A stretch of DNA of 21,580 bases from Lachnospira sp. UBA4285 (GTDB lineage: Bacteria; Bacillota; Clostridia; Lachnospirales; Lachnospiraceae), in contig DGVL01000119.1 in assembly GCA_002394965.1 (NCBI GenBank), positions 1 through 21,580 on the forward strand, read 5' to 3'. Of this stretch, positions 14,943 to 21,580 are shown one piece after another (within the stretch, counting starts at the first letter, position 1; each line of letters begins with the position of its first letter). Under the pieces are notes generated by a model. That model was not told the origin of the DNA and ran no database searches. It was given only the letters and a program-made list of their open reading frames with translations. Both the position numbers and the translations under genes were made by a program.

Positions 14943-14945
14943 TGG

Positions 14946-16541
14946 ATGATTTTGCCGGGACAGACCAGTATGGATAAAAAAATGAATGTATCAGAACAGT
15001 CAGAACGGCTGCAGGCACAGTACGAGCCATATTATGATCTGATTGACGGAGGTGTCTGTTTCGTTCTTGCAGACCGGACAGAGCGCATTGTATTTGCAAA
15101 CCGGAAGGCGGCATCTCTTTATGAATGCGAGGATCCTGAAGCGTTCCTGCAGTTCTGCTCTTCCCGGTATCAGAATCTGATGGAAGAGGAAGACTACAGG
15201 CCGCTTGATGAACTCGCCGGTGATCACCCCGAGCATATTCACTTCTCATATCATTACCGGACACAGAAAGGTCACTTCCGGAAGGTGCAGGGAATTGGAG
15301 CGCGCAAGGAGACCGCCTTCGGACAGGCGTATGTGCTTCTGCTCTTTTCATCGGAGCAGATCACGAGCGATCAGAATGCTGGCGACAAGACTGGTGTCCT
15401 GGGCATGCATGATTTTTTTCAGGTGGCATTGCAGCAGGTGAAGAAGCGTCTGGAAGATCATACGGTGTATCGGTTCTGCCCGGTCAGCTTTGATGTGACC
15501 AGTTTCAAGGAGTACAATCGCCTGTACGGCGTGCAGCGGGGAGATCAGTGTCTCAGGAAGATCGCGCAAACCATTACCGGATATTTCCCCGGCTCGCTCG
15601 CAGGGCATCTGACGGCGGACCATTTCGTCGCGCTTCTGCCCGCAGAAGATCTGGAGGCAAAGCTGGAACATGTCTGCAGAGAGGTCAACGGGTATATCCA
15701 CGACGATGGCGTTCAGCTGAAGGCAGGCATCTATAAGTCTACGCAGGAGGATACGCTTGAAACGCTGAAACAAGCCTTCGACGCGGCCAAAATAGCCTGT
15801 GACAGCATCAAGGCGGACGGGAACAGGAACATAGCCGTCTACCGCCCCGCGATGGGGGAGGCCATGGCCAATAAGAACTATGTCCTGCGCCACTTCAGCG
15901 AAGCTCTGGATAAGCATTACATCAAGGTATATTATCAGCCGGTGGTCCGGACGCTGACGGGAAAGATCTGCGGCTTTGAAGCGCTGGCCCGCTGGGAAGA
16001 TCCAGAGAGGGGAATGATATATCCGGATGTCTTTGTCCCGGTACTTGAGAACGCCCAACTCATCAACCGCCTTGACCGGTATGTCCTGGAGCAGGTCTGC
16101 CGTCTGACACGTGACCGGATGGACAACGGTCTGCCGATGGTCCCGATCTCCATGAATCTCTCGGCATATGATTTTGACGTCGCCAATCCGATCGATACAA
16201 TTGATACGATGGTCAGACGGTACCGGATTCCCAGAACTGTGCTTTTCTTTGAAATTACCGAGCGGGTTATGTTCCGGTCGCCTGTCAGCATGTCCAGAAC
16301 AGTTCAGCAGTTCCAGCAGGGCGGCTACCAGGTGTGGATGGACGACTTTGGAAGCGAGTATTCTTCGCTGAATTCTCTTCACTATTACCATTTTGATGTC
16401 ATCAAGATCGACATGGGGTTTTCCGGCACTTTGATGACCGGAGCCGGCAGATCATCACATCGGTTGTGGCGATGGCCAAAATGCTGGGCGTGCAGACACT
16501 CGCGGAGGGAGTCGAAACGAAGGAGCAGGTCGCCTTCCTGA
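14946..16541 (+). CDS. PAS-GGDEF(degenerate)-EAL signalling protein, N-terminal part before a frameshift
   Basis: This is the N-terminal half of a c-di-GMP-type signalling protein, with 531 aa in this frame. Residues of about 28-138 look like a PAS sensor. About 160-305 is a GGDEF fold with TADHF (near residue 221) in place of GGDEF, so it is probably not a cyclase. From about 320 an EAL domain follows: FEALARW, ISMNLSAYD, FFEITERV, MDDFGSEYSSL and VIKIDMGF. After base 16430 the frame loses homology (RSSHRLWRWPKCW is nonsense), and the proper EAL sequence continues in another frame. The start is uncertain: ATG 14946 and ATG 14970 both lack a good ribosome-binding site. The true product is either a full-length 1579-aa protein, if a base was lost in sequencing, or a truncated EAL protein. 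Confidence 0.85.
   Translation: MILPGQTSMDKKMNVSEQSERLQAQYEPYYDLIDGGVCFVLADRTERIVFANRKAASLYECEDPEAFLQFCSSRYQNLMEEEDYRPLDELAGDHPEHIHFSYHYRTQKGHFRKVQGIGARKETAFGQAYVLLLFSSEQITSDQNAGDKTGVLGMHDFFQVALQQVKKRLEDHTVYRFCPVSFDVTSFKEYNRLYGVQRGDQCLRKIAQTITGYFPGSLAGHLTADHFVALLPAEDLEAKLEHVCREVNGYIHDDGVQLKAGIYKSTQEDTLETLKQAFDAAKIACDSIKADGNRNIAVYRPAMGEAMANKNYVLRHFSEALDKHYIKVYYQPVVRTLTGKICGFEALARWEDPERGMIYPDVFVPVLENAQLINRLDRYVLEQVCRLTRDRMDNGLPMVPISMNLSAYDFDVANPIDTIDTMVRRYRIPRTVLFFEITERVMFRSPVSMSRTVQQFQQGGYQVWMDDFGSEYSSLNSLHYYHFDVIKIDMGFSGTLMTGAGRSSHRLWRWPKCWACRHSRRESKRRSRSPS
16430..16432 (+). other. Frameshift point: TTT run short by one T within the EAL domain
   Basis: Upstream of this TTT the EAL homology is in the frame of 14946; downstream it is in the frame of 16466. 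Adding one T gives G-T-F-D-D-R-S-R-Q-I-I, which continues smoothly to TSVVAMAKMLGVQTLAEGVE. A single-base loss, in the organism or in the assembly, explains it fully. The local sequence GGC ACT TTG does not fit the canonical X-XXY-YYZ heptamer of programmed -1 frameshifting. Confidence 0.85.
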
Positions 16542-19500
16542 AAAAGATCGGCTGCGGGCGGATCCAGGGATATTACTACGGAAAGCCGATGCGCTATGAA
16601 GATACCATTTCTTTCATGCACGCAGGGGGGCTCCAGCTTGAGATGCCCGGGGAAGCGCATCTGCTGAATGCCGCAGAGAATGTCAACATGATCTCGGATA
16701 CCCCTACAGCGCTTTTTTGCGTCAATGGAACCAACGTCTCGCTGCTCAGTGAAAATGATGCCTACAAGCGGGAGCTGAGGAGCACCGGGACACAGGAAAT
16801 GGCCAAAGCGAATGCCAATCTTCTGAATGAGAGGTCTCCGCTGCACGGAAGATTTCAGCAGCTTCTGCTTAAGGCTTTTCACTCAAAGCTGCCGGAAACT
16901 CTCACCTATGCGGATAACGGACAGTACATGCGGGCCAGTGCCCGCTGGATTGCCGGAGATGAATCGCACTGGGTCGGCGAGGCCCATCTGTATAATATCA
17001 GCAATAACAAGACAGTTCAGCAGGCGAAGACACTGGATGATATGCTGCGGGATATCTTTCAGCTCTACGAAGGATTCTATGTAATAGAACGCGGTAACGA
17101 TGCGGTGAAGGTTCTGCGCTCCAATCACCCGGAACTGAATCGGCAGGGAAATCCCTTCACGCTCCGTACGTTTGCGGATTTCTTTTCTGAGAATCTGGTC
17201 TATCCGGATGACAGAGAACGCTTTGCTGCACTGATCAGCCCCGGGAGGAAGCAGACAGAGACAAAAAGCTGGGTTGACACCGTGCGCAGGGAGCTTGTGC
17301 GCATCCGGAGCGGGAACGGTACCTACCGGTGGACGGTGTTCGAGGCACTGGTGAGTCATAAGAGCGCAACAAAGAATATCCTGCTGTGCGAGCGGGAGGA
17401 CATCTGGGAGAAAATGAGTGACCGGGATGCGCTTCTTCCGCTGTTCTGCCAGTCTTTCGGATTGATACAGACCGGATCACTCAGTCAGCAGGTTCTGAAA
17501 GAGAGCAGTCTCTTCCGCGCACTCTGTGAAGATTCTCCCTACTTGTTTTATTGGGAGGACAGCAGGGGGCGGCTGCTTGGCGCGAGCAGACTCCTGAGGA
17601 AAGTGGAAGGGGTTCAGGATGTGTCCGCGTTTCTAGGGAAAACGGAGCAGGAGATCGGGTGCCACTTCGACGCGGACGGGCTGAAGCTGGACGGGGAGAA
17701 GGTGCGCAAAGCCGCGGGTCATGCCGCCAGGGCGAAAGAACTTGCGCTGATAAGCGGCAGGATTCAGGCGGCAGACGTTGTCCGGGTTCCCTGGTATCAG
17801 GAGAAGGAGATCGCGGGGACGCTGGCCATGGTACATGAAGACAGGGAGAAAACCGGGGATGAGGAATCCCGCCTGGGACTTGTCGACCATGAGACGGGGC
17901 TGCTCAGCTTTCGCGGAGCAGTCGAAGCCGGGCTGCTGTACGCGGATCACTACCGCCTGAACCGAATGGATTACGTCGGACTTCTCATGGATGTTCCTTC
18001 CTTTGCAGAGGTGATGCGATATAGCAAAGAGAATGCGAAAGTGATCCTGGGTGAGTTTTCGGCTGCTCTTCGGGAATCGTTTGCGCCCGGGTGGGCGATT
18101 GCGCGGATCGGTCTGTGCTCTTTTCTGTGCTTCTGCCGGAGAGACTGCGCGGGCGATATCGGGAAGAAGATAGAGGCAGTCGCCGGAATCCTTCCGCCAT
18201 TGTGGAAAAGGTTTGGCATTCAGACGATTCCTGAGCTGCCGTATGCGTCTGCTTATGGCTCGGAAGTGATGAGCCTTGACGAGTTGATGCAGCTTTTGAT
18301 CCGGAGACTGAACAGCGCGGAAAAAGAGACGTTCGGGAACAGGCATTACACGGGAGATCACCTCTGCATCCGGAGAGAGATCTTAGACAAAACCCCGGAA
18401 CGGATCATCATCAGTGATCCGACAACGTATGAGCTTGTTTATATGAATCAGGCAGCTCGCAAGGACGTTGGAATCGGCCCGGACGACAGCCTTGCAGGAT
18501 GTCTGTGCTATAAGACGCTGGAAGGATATGACGCTCCGTGCAAGAACTGTCCGAACCTGATGCTGCGGATGGACTGCGCGGTTTCTTCATCCCATGTGGT
18601 GCACAAAACAGGTACAAGACAGATCATCCGCTCGTTTTTGACCACGTGGGAAGAGCGCACGCTGAAGGTCTCGGTTGCCTTCAATCTGAACGAATATCTG
18701 GATACACTGGCGAAAGACCGTGACCTGTTCTATCAGGAACTGCATGCAAATGAAGCGATTACAAATGGATTGATAGAGCCGGATCCGCAGAAGGGAATCG
18801 AGAAGACAATTTCCTGTATCTCGGAAAATATGCAGCCGGAGAGGTTCCTGATCTTCGAGGAGGGGGATGACAATACGGTCAGCGCCACCTTCGAGTGGAC
18901 GGCGCCGGGGGTGGTTCCGCTGAAAGAGGAACTGCAGAGTATTCCGAGGACAGAGCTCAGGGTGCTGTACGCAGGATTTGAATCGGAACGGCTTGTCATG
19001 GTACGTGACATGAGAGAATTCCAGAAAGCGCATCCGGATTTTTCCCTGCGCATCGGCGATGTGCATAGCTTTGTGTCCGGACGGCTGCTGCTTCAGAATG
19101 AGACCGAGGGTTTCACGCTTGTCATCAATCCGTCTGAAGAGAGCCTGCGGAAGGCGAAGATCATCTATTCAACCCTGATGGATTTCATCGCCATTATGGT
19201 TCGCAACAAAAACAGCATCCGTGAGCTGAAAAGGCAGAGCATGATCGACGATCTGACCGGCGCCGGAAACCGCAGAGCCCTTGAGCATCGGCTCAGGAAG
19301 TGGCAGGGTGACGGAGTGCTCGGTGTGATCTCAACCGATCTGAATGGCCTTAAGAATACAAACGATACGGAAGGCCATCACGCCGGGGATATGCTGATCA
19401 TCGAAGCTGCCAGGATCTTAAGAGAATGCGCCGGTGAGAAGTCTGTCTTCAGGACGGGCGGAGACGAGTTCATCGCCCTGACGGAGGATCTGGAGGAACG

Positions 19501-19684
19501 GGACATCCAGCTGCTGATCCGGCATATCCGGGACAGCGCGGACCACAATGGTATCAGCATGGCGATCGGATATGCGTGCGTTTCCGGCAAGGTGGCGAAC
19601 TTTGATGCGCTGCTGACCGAAGCGGATTTCAATATGTACAAGGATAAAAAACACAGCTTCCGGCGAAGAACAGAGGAACAGTAA
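16466..19684 (+). CDS. C-terminal part of the EAL/PAS/GGDEF signalling protein after the frameshift
   Basis: This part has 1072 aa counted from an in-frame GTG, though the homology starts at the shift near 16430. It begins with the end of the EAL domain (LAEGVETKEQ, RIQGYYYGKPM). PAS-like sensing segments of the type seen in Lachnospiraceae multidomain regulators follow. At about 470-610 is a second degenerate GGDEF fold, with DHETGLLSFRGAVEAG and ARIGLCSFLCFC where GGDEF should be. Another PAS with a CYKTLEGYDAPCKNCPN cysteine cluster comes next, then a GAF-like stretch. A C-terminal intact GGDEF (DDLTGAGNRRAL, STDLNGLKNTND, RTGGDEFIAL at about residue 997) closes the protein. No RxxD inhibitory site precedes GGDEF. 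It probably makes c-di-GMP or a related cyclic dinucleotide. cobD follows 41 bp later. Confidence 0.85.
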   Translation: MAMAKMLGVQTLAEGVETKEQVAFLKKIGCGRIQGYYYGKPMRYEDTISFMHAGGLQLEMPGEAHLLNAAENVNMISDTPTALFCVNGTNVSLLSENDAYKRELRSTGTQEMAKANANLLNERSPLHGRFQQLLLKAFHSKLPETLTYADNGQYMRASARWIAGDESHWVGEAHLYNISNNKTVQQAKTLDDMLRDIFQLYEGFYVIERGNDAVKVLRSNHPELNRQGNPFTLRTFADFFSENLVYPDDRERFAALISPGRKQTETKSWVDTVRRELVRIRSGNGTYRWTVFEALVSHKSATKNILLCEREDIWEKMSDRDALLPLFCQSFGLIQTGSLSQQVLKESSLFRALCEDSPYLFYWEDSRGRLLGASRLLRKVEGVQDVSAFLGKTEQEIGCHFDADGLKLDGEKVRKAAGHAARAKELALISGRIQAADVVRVPWYQEKEIAGTLAMVHEDREKTGDEESRLGLVDHETGLLSFRGAVEAGLLYADHYRLNRMDYVGLLMDVPSFAEVMRYSKENAKVILGEFSAALRESFAPGWAIARIGLCSFLCFCRRDCAGDIGKKIEAVAGILPPLWKRFGIQTIPELPYASAYGSEVMSLDELMQLLIRRLNSAEKETFGNRHYTGDHLCIRREILDKTPERIIISDPTTYELVYMNQAARKDVGIGPDDSLAGCLCYKTLEGYDAPCKNCPNLMLRMDCAVSSSHVVHKTGTRQIIRSFLTTWEERTLKVSVAFNLNEYLDTLAKDRDLFYQELHANEAITNGLIEPDPQKGIEKTISCISENMQPERFLIFEEGDDNTVSATFEWTAPGVVPLKEELQSIPRTELRVLYAGFESERLVMVRDMREFQKAHPDFSLRIGDVHSFVSGRLLLQNETEGFTLVINPSEESLRKAKIIYSTLMDFIAIMVRNKNSIRELKRQSMIDDLTGAGNRRALEHRLRKWQGDGVLGVISTDLNGLKNTNDTEGHHAGDMLIIEAARILRECAGEKSVFRTGGDEFIALTEDLEERDIQLLIRHIRDSADHNGISMAIGYACVSGKVANFDALLTEADFNMYKDKKHSFRRRTEEQ

Positions 19685-19725
19685 GATCACCTGCGGGTGT
19701 AAAAGAAGGGAAGGCACAGACAGGT

Positions 19726-20799
19726 ATGTCGGATTTTCAGCTTCACGGAGGGGATGTGTACCGCCGGAGAGGAATTCTGGACTTTTCGGCTAACATCAAT
19801 CCGCTCGGCATGCCGGAAGGCGTGCGGGAAGCGGCTGTGCGGGGCGTGTGTGAGTCGGAGCACTATCCGGATCCGAAGGAAGAAGAGCTGAAACAGGCCT
19901 GCGCGAAGGCGCTTGACGTGTCAGAAGACATGCTGATCCCGGGCAACGGAGCTGCCGAACTCATCCGGATCATACCGGAAGTGCTCTGCGCAGGCGGCGG
20001 CACGCGCGGCGGACTCATCCGGCCGTGCTTTGGTGAGTACGAGACGGGAATGCGCCTCGCCGGAATGGCAATCCGGGAGATTGATTTTGAAGACGCAAAG
20101 GCCGGAAAAATCCCGGAGGGACTGGACCTTGTGTTCCTGGGGAACCCGTCCAATCCGGACGGCAGAAGTTTCACGAGACAAGAACTCACGAAAATCGCCG
20201 TGGCAAATCCCCGGACAAAAGTGATCATCGATGAGAGTTTTCTGCCATTTGTCAGGAACGAGAATGAAATGGCGTGCATACCGTGTCTGCGGGAATACCA
20301 GAATATGGCGGTCATCCGGTCCTTCACGAAGATCTTCGCGATGCCGGGGCTGAGGCTGGGCGTGCTGATCACAGCCGATGATGCATTCGGGAGAAGGGTA
20401 CGGGAACGCCTGCAGCCGTGGACAGTGTCACTGCCGGCGCAGAGGGCCGGTGTGGCGGCGCTTTCACAGAAAAGCTTCGTCGAGCGGACGGTGGCATTCC
20501 TGAATGCGGAAAGGCCGCGGATGGAAGCGGAGATCCGCGGGCTGTCCTTTGTTGACAGGGTATTTCCTTCACCGGCGAACTTCCTGCTGTTCCATGTGCG
20601 CGAGGGGCAGCCGCACCAGCTGTACCGGATGCTGCTTGAAAAGAACATTCAGGTGCGGGACTGCAGCAGTTTCTCCGGAATGAACCGGCTCGACTTCCTG
20701 GCCGGGGAGACGGGATGGTACCGGGTCGCTGTCAGAACCCGGGAGGATAACGAAAGGCTTCTTGCGGCGATGCGGGAGGTTGCAGCACATCTTTTCTGA
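19726..20799 (+). CDS. cobD: Threonine-phosphate decarboxylase CobD
   Basis: This is a 357-aa class I/II aminotransferase-fold PLP enzyme. The CobD N-terminus HGGDVYRRRGILDFSANINPLG is followed by HYPDPKEEELKQA, PGNGAAELI, FLGNPSNPDGRSF, VIIDESFLPF and the PLP lysine Lys202 in RSFTKIFAMPGLRLG. It decarboxylates O-phospho-L-threonine to (R)-1-amino-2-propanol phosphate, the substrate of CbiB. GAAGGGAAGG (19705-19714) precedes the ATG. No clear promoter is visible in the 41-bp gap, so it may be read from the GGDEF gene's transcript. A histidinol-phosphate aminotransferase is the alternative, but the N-terminal motif and context favour CobD. Confidence 0.93.
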   Translation: MSDFQLHGGDVYRRRGILDFSANINPLGMPEGVREAAVRGVCESEHYPDPKEEELKQACAKALDVSEDMLIPGNGAAELIRIIPEVLCAGGGTRGGLIRPCFGEYETGMRLAGMAIREIDFEDAKAGKIPEGLDLVFLGNPSNPDGRSFTRQELTKIAVANPRTKVIIDESFLPFVRNENEMACIPCLREYQNMAVIRSFTKIFAMPGLRLGVLITADDAFGRRVRERLQPWTVSLPAQRAGVAALSQKSFVERTVAFLNAERPRMEAEIRGLSFVDRVFPSPANFLLFHVREGQPHQLYRMLLEKNIQVRDCSSFSGMNRLDFLAGETGWYRVAVRTREDNERLLAAMREVAAHLF

Positions 20800-20820
20800 A
20801 CCGCGCGGCCGGACAGGGCT

Positions 20821-20850
20821 GCCCAGGCTAAAATGCAGGTTGGGCTTTTT
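20821..20850 (+). terminator. Intrinsic terminator after cobD
   Basis: GCCCAG (20821-20826) pairs with TTGGGC (20840-20845) through five Watson-Crick pairs and one G-U, with two further inner pairs. TTTTT and a pyrimidine-rich tail follow directly. It lies 22 bp past the cobD stop and separates the cob genes from thrS. Confidence 0.75.
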
Positions 20851-20865
20851 CTTGCTTTTCTTCTG

Positions 20866-20874
20866 TGGTAGAAT
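20866..20874 (+). promoter_or_regulatory. Probable extended -10 promoter of thrS
   Basis: TGGTAGAAT matches an extended -10 (TGn + TAGAAT) about 65 nt before the thrS start. The -35 region is only T-rich. The leader contains a small hairpin, TCCGC-CGGTA-GCGGA. It is far too short for a T-box riboswitch, the usual control of aminoacyl-tRNA synthetases in Firmicutes. Confidence 0.5.
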
Positions 20875-20941
20875 CGACTGCGTAATCCGCCGGTAGCGGA
20901 AATCAAATCGGATCGAGTGCGGTCCGGAAGGAGCAAGTGCA

Positions 20942-21580
20942 ATGGAAAAGGAAGAGTTTAAAGCCGTCTATCGTCACTCCATGGCCCATATCCTGGCCAA
21001 GGCAGTGATCGAGATCTTCGGCAGGGAGAATGTGCAGTATGCGATCGGCCCGCAGATTGCGGACGGATGCTACTATGATTTTGTTCTCCCGCGCGCGGTG
21101 ACGCAGGATGATTTCGAGACAATCGAGAAGAAGATGCGCGAGATCATCAAGAGGCGTGAGGACTGGACGCGCAAAGAAGTGACGCGCGCAGAGGCGCTGA
21201 AGATCTTTGTGGGTCAGAAGTTCAAGACCGAGCTGATCAAGGATCTGCCGGAAGACGAGGTTATCACGGTTTATTATACAGGTGATGATTACGTGGATCT
21301 GTGCCGCGGTCCGCACGTTGACAACTCGCAGGAGCTCATGAACGTGGCCTTCAAGGTGAAGTCCGTATCGGGAGCGTACTGGAGAGGCGACGAGAAGCGC
21401 GACAGCCTGCAGAGAATCTATCTGTATGTGTTCCAGAACAAGGAAGACCTCAAGGCGCATCTGGCGCTGGTGCGCGAGGCGCAGGAGCGCGACCACAAGA
21501 AGATCGGCCCGCAGCTCGACCTCTTTATGTTCAACGAGACAGCCCCGGGCATGCCGTACTGGCTGCCGCGCGGCTGGAAG
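20942..21580 (+). CDS. thrS: Threonyl-tRNA synthetase ThrS, N-terminal part (runs off the window), without TGS domain
   Basis: 213 codons are visible. The protein starts directly in the editing (N2/SAD) domain, with the zinc/editing motif His12-x3-His16 in YRHSMAHILAKA, the GPQIADGCYYDF segment, and Cys121-RGPH in DLCRGPHVD. The catalytic core begins near residue 180 (RDHKKIGPQLDLFMF, APGMPYWLPRG). The roughly 60-residue N-terminal TGS domain found in most bacterial ThrS is missing. AAGGAG (20928-20933) lies 8 nt before the ATG, and an in-frame stop (TAG at 20894) excludes an upstream extension. ThrS charges tRNA-Thr and edits mischarged Ser-tRNA. The rest lies outside the window. Confidence 0.93.
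   Translation, partial: MEKEEFKAVYRHSMAHILAKAVIEIFGRENVQYAIGPQIADGCYYDFVLPRAVTQDDFETIEKKMREIIKRREDWTRKEVTRAEALKIFVGQKFKTELIKDLPEDEVITVYYTGDDYVDLCRGPHVDNSQELMNVAFKVKSVSGAYWRGDEKRDSLQRIYLYVFQNKEDLKAHLALVREAQERDHKKIGPQLDLFMFNETAPGMPYWLPRGWK

Larger units (their letters stand above)
14517..14945. other. Divergent 429-bp intergenic region
   Basis: This gene-free stretch between the minus-strand regulator and the plus-strand GGDEF/EAL gene holds, in order, the regulator's ribosome-binding site and promoter, the triple CAAGCGATAA array (14572-14621), two strong hairpins (14676-14704, 14710-14733), a GC-rich unassigned segment (about 14740-14860), a small palindrome (14877-14890), an extended -10 promoter (14891-14899) and a leader ORF (14910-14942). 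Composition changes from AT-rich to GC-rich near 14660. Confidence 0.7.

Noticed and set aside
16421..16440. Programmed -1 ribosomal frameshift in the EAL gene
   Set aside because: No X-XXY-YYZ slippery heptamer and no evident downstream structure; a simple one-base loss is sufficient.
20800..20941. T-box riboswitch before thrS
   Set aside because: The leader is about 65 nt, too short for a T-box specifier stem and antiterminator. The only terminator lies upstream of the promoter and belongs to cobD.

Overview
The window is mostly one strand of an anaerobic (cobalt-early) cobalamin operon from a GC-rich Firmicute. The gene families, the fused CbiG-CbiJ and the Lachnospiraceae-like PAS/GGDEF/EAL protein suggest a clostridial, probably Lachnospiraceae-type anaerobe; this placement is inference. 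Coding is dense, with overlapping start and stop codons, frequent GTG and TTG starts, and clear Shine-Dalgarno sites.

Region 1 (1-12925, all +) holds, in order: the cbiT 3' end, cbiD, cbiF, a cbiG-cbiJ fusion, cbiA, cbiC, cbiH, cbiP, cobT fused to an N-terminal cysteine-rich domain, cobU, cobS, a short second CobU-like gene, a CobC-like phosphatase and cbiB. Together they take the ring from methylation and contraction through amidation to nucleotide-loop assembly. The cobaltochelatase, CbiL, CbiE (possibly fused to CbiT), the corrinoid adenosyltransferase and any cobalamin riboswitch are not in the window.

Region 2 (about 12926-14640) is a visibly AT-richer islet with one minus-strand gene. 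It encodes a Schlafen/AlbA_2 - HATPase_c_4 - winged-helix regulator. The DNA word CAAGCGAT(AA) occurs nine times here: three copies at exact 20-bp intervals upstream of the gene, four inside its own hinge-coding DNA (two reading frames, both orientations), and two as the arms of a perfect hairpin just past its stop codon. This is the most unusual feature of the window.

Region 3 (about 14640-19684) begins with a structured non-coding stretch, possibly an IS200/IS605 remnant, then an extended -10 promoter and a 10-codon leader ORF. A very large PAS/GGDEF/EAL/GGDEF signalling gene follows, broken by an apparent one-base deletion inside the EAL domain.

Region 4 (19726-21580) holds cobD, the enzyme that makes the aminopropanol phosphate used by CbiB. 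It is separated from the rest of the pathway by regions 2 and 3. An intrinsic terminator follows, then the 5' part of thrS, which lacks the usual N-terminal TGS domain.
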